Part shown: in pieces, positions 6,494 through 13,372 of the stretch
Position numbering within the stretch: the first letter of the stretch is position 1
Layout of the letters: each line of letters opens with the position of its first letter
Origin: Lichenicola sp964247755
GTDB lineage: Bacteria; Pseudomonadota; Alphaproteobacteria; Acetobacterales; Acetobacteraceae
Assembly (NCBI GenBank): GCA_964247755.1
Contig: CAXTVX010000083.1
Span: 1 to 13,722 of the forward strand
Direction of reading: 5' to 3'
Length of the DNA: 13,722 nucleotides
Made by a program: the position numbers and the translations under genes
Notes under the pieces: model-generated
The model's database searches: none
What the model was told of the DNA's origin: nothing
What the model saw: the letters and a program-made list of their open reading frames with translations, nothing else

Positions 6494-8848
6494 TCAGAAC
6501 GTCACCTTCGCGCCGCCGAAGCCGCCGATCGGCGCGGCCGGGCTGAATGATCGCGGATTGGTCGCGTTGGGTGCCTGGAACAGCGGAACCGACCGCACTG
6601 GCGAGAAGGTGCCGAACGTCGAATAGGCGGCATCCGTCAGGTTCTCGATGGTGCCGAACACCTGCACTCTCGATGTCAGCTGATAAGCCGTGTGCAGTTC
6701 CAGCGTGAAGAAGCCGGGAAGCTTCTGTGTCAGGTTGGCTTCGTCGCCGAACAGGTACTGGCCTGCCTGCAGTATGCCTCGTAGGCCAACGGTCCAGCGG
6801 TTCGTGGCGCGGCCGTCGAGCTGGAAGCTCAGCCGCTGCGCCGGTACTCCCGGCAGCCGATCATCAGGTCGGATCGTGATGTTGCCGCTCGCGTCGGCGG
6901 CCGGGTTGCTTCCGGCAGACTCGACGAACGTCGATCCGAAGCTTGCGTCGACGTAGGCGTAGCTGATGGCGGCGTCCCAACAAGGCATTCGCACCATAAG
7001 CGAGGCATCGAGACCTTGCCGTCGGGTAAGTCCGACATTGGTGAAGAAGGCGCGATCCAAGTCGGGGCTGTTAACGAATACGATGTCGTCGTCGGAGTCG
7101 GTGTGGAACAGCTTGACGTGGTAGACGATCCTGCTGTCGCCGACCCGGTCCAGCGTGCCTCGGGCGCCGACCTCGACCGTGTGAGCGACGACCTGCTTGA
7201 GATCAGGATCGCCGACGAAGAAATTGGCCAGCGAGCAGGTATCGGTCGGACCAGCGCAGGACAGCTCTGCCGGAGTCGGAACCCGGTTCGTCTCTGCATA
7301 GCTCGCGTAGGGAACCAGCCACTCCGCGATGCGGTAGGTCGCGCCGATCGTCGGGTTGAACCGGTTGTAGGCGTGACGACCTGAGAGATCGGTGCCGTTC
7401 TTGTCCGAAAGGTTGACCTCCGCAGCGTTGAAGCGCCCGGCCACGGTGAACGTCAGGCGCCTGGTGAGATTGAGCGAGTCGCTCGCGTATACGCCGCCAT
7501 AGGCATCGTCGACCCCGACGCGGACCGGAACGTTGTTGCCGGGCTCGTCGATGGTGATGCCGGGTCCGATGAAGAGGCGGATATCAGGCGTCAGGCCGCC
7601 GAGCAGGCTGGTCGCAGAGAATAATGTCTGCGCGCCGTCGAAGCTGGCACCGACCAGAGCCCGGTTCGTCAGGCCCATCACGCTTCCCGTCCTGCTCGCC
7701 TGCACCGCGGCGCCATAGCGATTCGTGTTAGTCGTCTGCTCGTCGAGCTCGGAGATCGGGCCGCCGTTCGAGAAGTCGGCGATCGGCGTGCCGCCGCGCG
7801 TGGTCGATGGATCGTGGTCGTCAGTGCAGAGCAGCCCGGTGCCGTCGTCGCACGGCGTGTCGTCCGCAGCGTTGCCATTCACGACGCGCTGAAGGAAGTA
7901 GCCGTAATAGGCGTTGCCCTCGAGGGACACCAAGCCGAGTTTGGCAGCCCCCGATACCTCGAATTGGGCGAACGTGTTGGCGATGAGGTTCGGGCCGGTG
8001 AATTGGGCTTGCGGGTCGACCGCGAGAAGCTGGACCGGCGTCGTGCCAGGACCGTTGAGCGAGGAGTTCGCCAGTGACAGGCTGACGTGGACGTTGGAGC
8101 TGTCGCGGCGCCATCCCAAGTCGGCGAACAAGGTCTGGACGTCGGTGCTCTGCAGGTCGCGCCATCCGTCCTGATGCTGCTCGCCGCCGGCGAGGTAGAA
8201 CGCGAAGTCGCCAGCACTCGCGCCGTACTGGCCGTCTGCGGTGATGGTACCGAACGATCCCCCGGACAGGTCGGCCTCGCTGCCCTGCCAGCCGAAGCCG
8301 TCGCGGAGGTGAACGCTTACCGCGCCGCCGAGGGCGTTCAGTCCATAGATCGGGTCGGTGTCCTCAAGGGTGACACGATCGATCGCGATCTGCGGCAGCA
8401 GGTCCCAGTCGACCGTGTCGCCGAACGGTTCGTTGAAGCGGACCCCGTTCACGTACACGGCCAGCCCCTGCGATGTGCCCTGGAGCGGGGAGGCCTCGAA
8501 ACCGTTGTAGAACAACGATGGTTGAAGCGGATTACCGGACGCGCTGTCGAGCTCCAGGCCGGGTATGTCGGTATCGAGTGCATCCAGCAGGTCAGGCGTT
8601 CCAGTGAAGTCGAGGTCGGACCGGCGCAGCGTGGTGCTGCCGGTCGGAAGGCTTGTGTCGTCCTCCCCTATGTCCGAGAGCGGCGTCGGGCGCACGATGA
8701 CCTGCTCAGCCGGTCCGCCGATTCCTGCGATGGGGACGTCCTGAGCGTGGCCGACACCGATCGATAGGGCTACCGCGAACATCGCGAACGCAGCCGATCC
8801 CGCGATGCGTCGCTCGCATCCCGCCGTCGGCTCTCGATGACGCTTCAA
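6494..8848 (-). CDS. TonB-dependent outer-membrane receptor coupled to pqqE
   Basis: This is a 784-residue outer-membrane active transporter powered by TonB. Residues 1-35 form a signal peptide (KRHR...RR n-region, core AAFAMFAVALSIGVG, cleavage near AHA/AQ). EQVIVRPTPL follows as a plausible TonB box. The plug domain covers about 60-175, with LLDALDTDIPGLEL, VYVNGVRFNEPFGD and DPIYGLNALGGAVSV. The rest is the 22-strand barrel, ending in Phe, with IENLTDAAYSTFG near the end. The start is TTG at 8848, overlapping the pqqE stop (TTGA), so translation is probably coupled; the only later in-frame ATG would cut away the charged n-region. E. coli YncD/PqqU is a TonB-dependent PQQ importer, so uptake of PQQ or a PQQ-related ligand is a reasonable inference, but an iron or lanthanide chelate cannot be excluded. 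Confidence 0.88.
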   Translation of the reverse strand: MKRHREPTAGCERRIAGSAAFAMFAVALSIGVGHAQDVPIAGIGGPAEQVIVRPTPLSDIGEDDTSLPTGSTTLRRSDLDFTGTPDLLDALDTDIPGLELDSASGNPLQPSLFYNGFEASPLQGTSQGLAVYVNGVRFNEPFGDTVDWDLLPQIAIDRVTLEDTDPIYGLNALGGAVSVHLRDGFGWQGSEADLSGGSFGTITADGQYGASAGDFAFYLAGGEQHQDGWRDLQSTDVQTLFADLGWRRDSSNVHVSLSLANSSLNGPGTTPVQLLAVDPQAQFTGPNLIANTFAQFEVSGAAKLGLVSLEGNAYYGYFLQRVVNGNAADDTPCDDGTGLLCTDDHDPSTTRGGTPIADFSNGGPISELDEQTTNTNRYGAAVQASRTGSVMGLTNRALVGASFDGAQTLFSATSLLGGLTPDIRLFIGPGITIDEPGNNVPVRVGVDDAYGGVYASDSLNLTRRLTFTVAGRFNAAEVNLSDKNGTDLSGRHAYNRFNPTIGATYRIAEWLVPYASYAETNRVPTPAELSCAGPTDTCSLANFFVGDPDLKQVVAHTVEVGARGTLDRVGDSRIVYHVKLFHTDSDDDIVFVNSPDLDRAFFTNVGLTRRQGLDASLMVRMPCWDAAISYAYVDASFGSTFVESAGSNPAADASGNITIRPDDRLPGVPAQRLSFQLDGRATNRWTVGLRGILQAGQYLFGDEANLTQKLPGFFTLELHTAYQLTSRVQVFGTIENLTDAAYSTFGTFSPVRSVPLFQAPNATNPRSFSPAAPIGGFGGAKVTF

Positions 8849-9960
8849 GGGGACGAGGCCGCCGGCTTCGCCTTCCGGTACGTGAGATTGGGCGACTGCT
8901 CTCCTCGAGCCGCCACCGCGTCCGCCATGATGCCATGATGCGGCGACAGGTCGCAGGCCGGGTCAGTCGCTGCCGCGTCGCCGAGGAGGGCGAGTGCCTG
9001 ACAACGGCAGCCACCCCAGTCGATCTCACGCAGGGCGCAGTCCCGGCAGGGCGGTTTCATCCACGTCGTGCCGCGGAACTGGTTGAACGCCGGATCGTCC
9101 CGCCAGATCGACGCCAGCGACCTCTCGCGAACCGACGGGAAGACGAGATGTCCGATCGTCTCCGCGGCGTGGCACGGAAGCGCCCGACCCGATGGCGACA
9201 CGTTCAGCAGCTGGCGCCCCCAGCCGCCCATGCAGGCCTTCGGCCGCCGCGCATGGTAATCGGGCGTCACGTAATCGATCTGGATGCGTCCGGCGTAGGT
9301 GGTGCGCCCGGCGTCCACGGCAGCGGTGGCCGCATCCACCTGACCGCGATCCGGCATCAGCGCCGCACGATTATGTAGCGCCCAACCGTAATACTGCGTG
9401 TGCGCGATCTCGATCCGCGACGCGCCGATGGAGGCGCCGAGGTCGATCATCTGGGCGACGTGCGATGCGTTCTGCCGGTGGATGACGAAGTTCGCGGTGA
9501 GCGGCAGGCCGGATGCCCGGATCACGCGCGCGGCCTCGAGCTTGCGTGCCTGGGCGCCGCGCACGCCGCCGATCCGTTCGGCTTCCGTCGCGTCGACGTG
9601 CTGGAAACTCAGCTGCACGTGGTCCAGCCCAGCGTCACGCAGACGGTACATCCGTCGCTCGTCGAGCTGCATGCCCGAGGTAATCAGGTTGACATAGAGC
9701 TCCGCCATCGCGGCATGGCGAACGAGCGTGTCGAGATCGGCGCGTGCCATCGGCTCACCGCCGGTGAGATGGAGCTGCAGAACGCCGAGTTCCGCAGCCT
9801 GATCGAACACGCGCTGCCACTCGAACGTCTCGAGCTCGTTGCGACGCGGCTCAAGCGCCAGCGGGTTCGAGCAATAGCCGCACTGCAGCGGACAGCGATG
9901 TGTCAACTCGGCGATCAGACCAAGCGGCGGGGTAGGCGCTGCGGGTTCCGGTAGTATCAC
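8845..9960 (-). CDS. pqqE: PqqE, radical-SAM enzyme cross-linking Glu and Tyr of PqqA
   Basis: PqqE makes the first carbon-carbon bond of PQQ, between Glu16 and Tyr20 of PqqA, using S-adenosylmethionine and iron-sulfur clusters, with PqqD as partner. The 371-residue length is normal. The radical-SAM cysteines are C23, C27 and C30 in RCPLQCGYC, followed by HLTGGEPMAR. The SPASM part shows CMGGWGRQLLNVSPSGRALPC, then PPCRDCALREIDWGGCRC and DPACDLS, giving the auxiliary-cluster ligands. The GTG at 9960 is chosen because VILPEP fits family N-termini and AAGGAG lies about 10 bases upstream; the open frame extends 53 codons further, but that part is not conserved-looking. It is separated from pqqABCD and overlaps the downstream receptor gene by 4 bases. 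Confidence 0.95.
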   Translation of the reverse strand: MILPEPAAPTPPLGLIAELTHRCPLQCGYCSNPLALEPRRNELETFEWQRVFDQAAELGVLQLHLTGGEPMARADLDTLVRHAAMAELYVNLITSGMQLDERRMYRLRDAGLDHVQLSFQHVDATEAERIGGVRGAQARKLEAARVIRASGLPLTANFVIHRQNASHVAQMIDLGASIGASRIEIAHTQYYGWALHNRAALMPDRGQVDAATAAVDAGRTTYAGRIQIDYVTPDYHARRPKACMGGWGRQLLNVSPSGRALPCHAAETIGHLVFPSVRERSLASIWRDDPAFNQFRGTTWMKPPCRDCALREIDWGGCRCQALALLGDAAATDPACDLSPHHGIMADAVAARGEQSPNLTYRKAKPAASSP

Positions 9961-10109
9961 GGGACGATTGCTCCTTGAAAAACACGTGTCGGACCGAGTT
10001 CGTGATGACCGACGAGGGAGATCGAGGGGCCGTCCGCTCCCAGTCCTATGCCAGCGAACCACCTTCGATCGAGGCAGGCGCGGCCGATCCGGTTCGAGCG
10101 AAGCTTGCG

Positions 10110-10146
10110 TGTCAACCATGTGGGCGGTGGGCGCCCACTCCGCCCA
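10110..10146 (-). promoter_or_regulatory. Palindrome next to TTGACA, candidate pqqE promoter/operator
   Basis: On minus, a perfect TTGACA (10115 to 10110) lies just downstream of a GC-rich inverted repeat: GGGCGG and TGGGC (10122-10132) pair with GCCCA and CCGCCC (10133-10145), with a 2-base bulge. The position is about 150 bases before the pqqE start. The hexamer 17 bases after TTGACA is CCGGAT, a poor -10, so this is a weak promoter candidate. The palindrome could be a regulator site or the end of an older transcript. Confidence 0.25.
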
Positions 10147-10239
10147 AGCTGATGCAGGTCAGAATACGTCATCTCTGGTCTCTACGCGATGTCGTCTCTC
10201 ATTCAGGTCGATTCTCCGGATCGACGCCAGTGACAGAGG

Positions 10240-10335
10240 GTTCCGGAAGCGGCCTGTTGGCGGAAGAGGTCGCAGTGATCGCTTTGTCCAGCCGCATCGT
10301 CCACGATGTTCCCGACCAGGATGGGATTGCGACCG
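10240..10335 (+). repeat. Diverged direct repeat, right copy
   Basis: This is the partner of 587-681, in the same orientation, at about 72% identity over the first 80 bases. One plus frame through it ends in a TGA shortly after (10347-10349) and one minus frame is also open. The conserved part starts and stops abruptly. It lies upstream of pqqE, whereas the left copy lies downstream of pqqD, so the pair encloses the PQQ locus. Confidence 0.55.
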
Positions 10336-10407
10336 TTGATGCGGCCTGATCGCATTCCTGAGATCGAGGGCGACAAACCGCGAGCGTGCTGAGGCGCCTG
10401 CTCCCCG

Positions 10408-10428
10408 GGATCCTCGCCACGAGGATCC
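10408..10428. other. Short perfect hairpin
   Basis: GGATCCTCG (10408-10416) and CGAGGATCC (10420-10428) form a 9-bp stem with a 3-base loop, followed by another CCTCGAGG palindrome. There is no T-run on either side, so it is not a clear terminator. Its role is unknown. Confidence 0.3.
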
Positions 10429-10652
10429 TCGAGGAACATCCGCCATGGCTGAATACGGTTCTGTCAGCCGTCGCGCCTGTGGTGGATCTGGTGGTCGCCG
10501 GGGAGCTGACATAGCGTCACCAGTCATGGCAGCTGGCGGCGTATTAGGATGAACTGCGTATACTATGGGTCTCCGGCCGTGACGGAGCGCCCGGAGGTCA
10601 CAGCTCGCGGCTACCGGGGGTCACTGCACGATAGGTGGTTTTACGTACGCTA

Positions 10653-10674
10653 GCAGGCTGCCGAAGAAGTCCTG
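10653..10674. mobile_element. Possible insertion-sequence terminal inverted repeat
   Basis: The sequence AGGCTGCCGAAGAAGTCC resembles the terminal inverted repeats seen on several IS families (forms like GGCTGCCGAAAAAGTC). No matching partner end was found in the window. It lies just past the 3' end of the IS481-like remnant and probably marks the edge of an element. Confidence 0.3.
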
Positions 10675-10687
10675 TTTGAGGCATTTG

Positions 10688-10858
10688 TTAGTTGTTCAGT
10701 CCCACTGTGTAGTGATACGGGTCAAGCCTGAATCGTTCTGGCTCCTCGGTCTAGATCCGGCAGGTGTATTCGCGCGGCGTGAGACCCTTCAGGGTCTTGA
10801 GCCTGCGCGCGTGGTTGTAGGCAGCCAGGAACAGGTCGAGGTGCGCCGTCAGCTGCTG
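10688..10858 (-). pseudogene. IS481-like transposase C-terminal remnant
   Basis: The minus strand encodes the end of an integrase-core (rve, DDE) transposase: LTAHLDLFLAAYNHARRLKT, then LKGLTPREYTCRI, a stop, then TEEPERFRLDPYHYTVGLNN and TAA at 10688-10690. The block AYN-ARRLKTLKGLTP-EY followed by W-EEPERF-LDP-H is typical of the C-terminus of IS481-type transposases. The conserved Trp codon is a TAG here (10751-10753), so even this piece is interrupted. Everything upstream, including the DDE catalytic residues, is gone and is replaced by an MFS transporter fragment in the opposite direction. Confidence 0.75.
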
Positions 10859-11074
10859 ATCCTGCTGGCCGGGGTGCTGGCGGATCAGTTCGCGCCGCGG
10901 CGGATCATGATTGTTGCCGACCTGCTCCGCGCCGCAGCGCAGTCGGTGCTGGCAATCCTGCTAGTGACTGATCCGGTGCCGGTGGTCGCGGTGCTGGTGC
11001 TGGCCGCTCTGGTCGGCATTGAAGCAGCACTCGATGCGCCCGGGCGGAACCGGTTTCTGACGCAGAAAGCCTGA
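10850..11074 (+). pseudogene. MFS transporter fragment
   Basis: The plus frame encodes LLILLAGVLADQFAPRRIMI, then VADLLRAAAQSVLAILLVTD and two more hydrophobic runs ending in LDAPGRNRFLTQKA and a TGA. The loop G-x-L-x-D-x-x-x-x-RR between hydrophobic segments is motif A of major facilitator superfamily exporters, and the DAP-RN pattern fits the drug/siderophore-exporter (MFS_3) group. Only about 70 of some 400 residues remain, corresponding to transmembrane segments 2-4. The reading frame continues by chance upstream over the IS481 remnant, which runs in the opposite direction, so no real start exists. The fragment is non-functional. Confidence 0.6.
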
Positions 11075-11194
11075 ATGCGCTCCCCAGCCATACCGTCCCC
11101 GTCCAGGATCATCTGCTTTCATCGAGCAGCCGCTCAGGTAGGTGGTCAAACGACATCAATGGCCACTAACGGACAGGTGGTTTCAACGCGAGAT

Positions 11195-11673
11195 CCGAGA
11201 GGGGGGCCGAGGTCGGCCCGAACCCGACGGATCGCGGCAGGCCCGGCACCAAGCGCCACCTCGTCACGGACGCTCGCGGCACGCCGCTCGGCGTTGCCTT
11301 GAGCGGTGCCAACCGGCACGACAGCATGATGCTGGTGGCCACGCTGAACGCCGTGCAGGGCGTGCGAACCAGAGGCCGTGGCCGGCCACGCAAGCGCCCG
11401 GACAAGCTTCACGCCGACAAGGGCTACGACCATCAGCGCTGCCGCCGGGAGTGCCGTGCCCGTGGGATCAAGCCAAGAATCGCGCGACGTGATGTGGAGA
11501 GCAGCGCCCATCTCGGCCGACACAGACGGGTCGTGGAACGCAGCTTCGCTTGGCTCGCCCGCTTTCGGCGCCTCAGCATCCGCTACGAGCGCCGTGCCGA
11601 CCTCCATCTCGCCTTCACCATACTCGCCTGCGCCGTCATCTGCCTGCGACAAATCAGACGGTTTTATCCCTAA
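11195..11673 (+). mobile_element. IS5-family transposase, truncated at its N-terminus
   Basis: The plus frame reads GAEVGPNPTDRGRPGTKRHL, VTDARGTPLGVALSGANRHD, HADKGYDH and RRVVERSFAWLARFRRLSIR, ending with TAA at 11671-11673. These are the C-terminal DDE transposase blocks of IS5-family elements; the Asp of HADKGYD and the Glu of VVERSFAWL are two of the three catalytic residues. The N-terminal part with the first Asp is missing. The element looks dead. The frame has a TTG at 11299 and no good start before it. No matching terminal repeats were identified. Confidence 0.75.
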
Positions 11674-11916
11674 TCCTCAGAGCGATCAGCGGGCGCAACG
11701 CCTGCGTGCGCCTCGACATTTCGCCTGATCCCAACCCTGGCGGCTTACCCTTGAAAGACTCCATGTCTCGCTTCACCCTTAAACCGATGGAAGAGGTAGC
11801 AATGGATTTGGTCAAGACAAGCAGGCTCGGGCTTCGGTGTCTCACGACATAGCCAACACTACAGATACAGGTTGCGCTGCAAGTCGAAACTACCGGGCCC
11901 GACTAGGCAGCGGGCT
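11674..11916. other. Short gap between IS5 remnant and nrdJ remnant
   Basis: No protein or RNA gene was recognised in these 243 bases. A small GCCCG/CGGGC stem (11897-11901 with 11911-11915) lies just past the nrdJ stop on minus and could be the old nrdJ terminator, but it is short and has no T-run. Confidence 0.3.
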
Positions 11917-12290
11917 CTAGCTGCACTTGGACCATCCGCAATTGCGGCATGTCAGGAAGGCGCCCTCCTTGACGACGCTAGGCTGGCTGCACGTCGGGCA
12001 CGGCATGCCGATGCCGCTGACTGAGACGATACCCGCGTCGCGCTGCCGAGGCTGCGGCAGTGACTCCGGCATTGCAAGGAAGCTAGTGGCGATCATGTGT
12101 CGCTCAAGGATGCGCCGATCACCGCGATCAGGGACGGCACATACCTGCCCTCGCTCCATTGGCTGCCGCGCGGATCGAAGATCCCTTTCAATTCCTCAGC
12201 GACGAACCATACCTCGCCGCCGCGGCGGAACACGGCCGAGATCATCCGCGTCAGCGCTACGACCCAGCATGTCAGCTCATCCTGTGCATG
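11917..12290 (-). pseudogene. nrdJ: nrdJ C-terminal fragment with frameshift (right copy)
   Basis: On minus this encodes the end of class II ribonucleotide reductase: ALTRMISAVFRRGGEVWFVA, EELKGIFDPRGSQWSEG and RYVPSLIAVIG. Then, in another frame, come ILERHMIATSFLAMPE and the zinc-ribbon tail GMPCPTCSQPSVVKEGAFLT followed by CRNCGWSKCS and TAG. The tail cysteines match the redox-active C-terminus of NrdJ. A single base is missing near 12113 (GGC-GCATCC where the left copy has GGCGGCATCC), which shifts the frame. The catalytic barrel is absent; the fragment begins right beside the end of the dehydrogenase gene at 12300. Together with 108-236 it forms an inverted pair around the PQQ locus. Confidence 0.8.
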
Positions 12291-12299
12291 TGCGAGGCG

Positions 12300-13331
12300 T
12301 CAGAAGGTGATCTGGAGCTTGATATCCGCCGGTTGGGCGCTTGCGGCGCGCTCGAACGCTGCCACGCTGTCATCGAAGTGGAACGTCTGGCTGACCAGCG
12401 GCTTCAGGTCGACCTTTCCTGACGAGATCATCGCCAGGGCGCGCGGGAACACGTTGGCGTAGCGGAACACGAACTCGACCCGCAGCTCCTTGTTCATGGC
12501 CACGCCGTGGTCCAGCCCCTGCGGCGACGTCGCGATGCCGACGATGACGAGCACGCCACCGGGGGCCGCGTAGTCGGCGATGGCAGCGATCGCCAGTGGG
12601 CTTCCGCTCGCCTCGAACACGATGTCCGCGCCCCAGCCGCCCGTTGCGTCGGCGATGATCGCGGCGGGATCGGCCTCGCGCACGTTGATCGGGGTGATAC
12701 CTGGGTAGCGTCCGGCCACGTCAAGCTTGGGCTGGTGCACGTCGGTGATGAGGACGCGGCTGCATCCGGCGGCGAGGGCAGCCAGCGCGATCATGATGCC
12801 GATGGTGCCGGCGCCCGTCACCACGGCGACGTCGCCCGGCGTGACGCGCGCCTTGATCGAGGCGTGGATCCCGACCGCGAACGGCTCGACCATCGCCGCT
12901 TCCGCGAAGCTGACATTGTTGGGGATGCGAAAGGTGAAGGCGGCCGGGTGGACGATGCTTCCGGCCAGGCAGCCATGGATGGGCGGGGTGGCCCAGAAGC
13001 GCATCGCGGGGTCCACGTTGTACTTGCCCATCAGCGTGGCGCGGGAGCGGAAATCGGGGATCCCGGGCTCCATGCACACCCGGTCGCCGGTCTTCAGGCC
13101 GGTGACGCGCGATCCGGTCGCAACGATCGTGCCCGACGCCTCGTGCCCGAGCACCATCGGCGCCCGCACCTGGTTGGGGCCGGCACCGCCGTGCACGTAG
13201 TAGTGCACGTCGCTGCCGCAGATACCCACCGTGTGCATGGCGATGCGGACGTCGTCCGGACCCAACTCGTCGGACAGCTCGATGTTTCGGATGGCGAGCA
13301 CACCCTTGCGCTCGAGTACGAGAGCCTTCAC
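12300..13331 (-). CDS. Zinc-type NAD-dependent polyol (xylitol/sorbitol-like) dehydrogenase
   Basis: This is a 343-residue medium-chain dehydrogenase, expected to oxidise a sugar alcohol such as xylitol to the ketose in the cytoplasm. Catalytic zinc ligands are C38 (GICGSDVHYY), H63 and E64 (LGHEASG). The nucleotide fold has GAGTIG at 173-178, and D197 (ITDVHQ) ends the second strand, favouring NAD over NADP. The lobe that normally carries four structural-zinc cysteines reads MEPGIPDFRSRATLMGKYNV, with none of them, as in xylitol dehydrogenases that lack this zinc. The GTG at 13331 has AAGGAAA about 7 bases upstream and gives the family N-terminus (KALVLERKG). It follows the SDR gene by 41 bases in one operon. 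The exact substrate is not determinable; L-idonate or sorbitol are alternatives. Confidence 0.85.
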   Translation of the reverse strand: MKALVLERKGVLAIRNIELSDELGPDDVRIAMHTVGICGSDVHYYVHGGAGPNQVRAPMVLGHEASGTIVATGSRVTGLKTGDRVCMEPGIPDFRSRATLMGKYNVDPAMRFWATPPIHGCLAGSIVHPAAFTFRIPNNVSFAEAAMVEPFAVGIHASIKARVTPGDVAVVTGAGTIGIMIALAALAAGCSRVLITDVHQPKLDVAGRYPGITPINVREADPAAIIADATGGWGADIVFEASGSPLAIAAIADYAAPGGVLVIVGIATSPQGLDHGVAMNKELRVEFVFRYANVFPRALAMISSGKVDLKPLVSQTFHFDDSVAAFERAASAQPADIKLQITF

Positions 13332-13372
13332 AGCGCTTTCCTTTCCATCCCGGTCGACGTTTGAACCGTTCC

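Larger units (their letters stand above)
9961..10687. other. Upstream region of pqqE with repeats and no clear gene
   Basis: This stretch of about 730 bases should hold the pqqE promoter. It contains a GC-rich palindrome beside a TTGACA (10110-10146), the right copy of the direct repeat (10240-10335) and a short perfect hairpin (10408-10428). A plus-strand open stretch ends at a TAG (10512-10514) and encodes LPGILATRILEEHPPWLNTV and a further hydrophobic tail. I do not recognise it, and a TGA lies upstream in the same frame, so it may be a gene remnant. Longer open frames here on both strands look like by-products of GC-rich DNA. Confidence 0.4.

Noticed and set aside
8087..8767. Plus-strand open frame (226 codons) opposite the receptor's signal and plug region
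   Set aside because: The minus strand encodes a clear TonB plug domain, and the plus product shows no recognisable motif.
9975..10349. Plus-strand open frame (124 codons) upstream of pqqE
   Set aside because: Only its last third, inside the direct repeat, shows any similarity to another sequence; there is no good ribosome-binding site and it overlaps the expected pqqE leader. Kept only as a repeat.
10676..11074. Single plus-strand gene of 132 codons
   Set aside because: Its first half is antisense to a recognisable IS481-like transposase end and only the second half is MFS-like, so it is a chance join of two remnants.
12507..13364. Plus-strand open frame (285 codons) opposite the polyol dehydrogenase
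   Set aside because: The minus frame has all dehydrogenase motifs; the plus product is Asp/Arg/Gly/His-rich low-information sequence.
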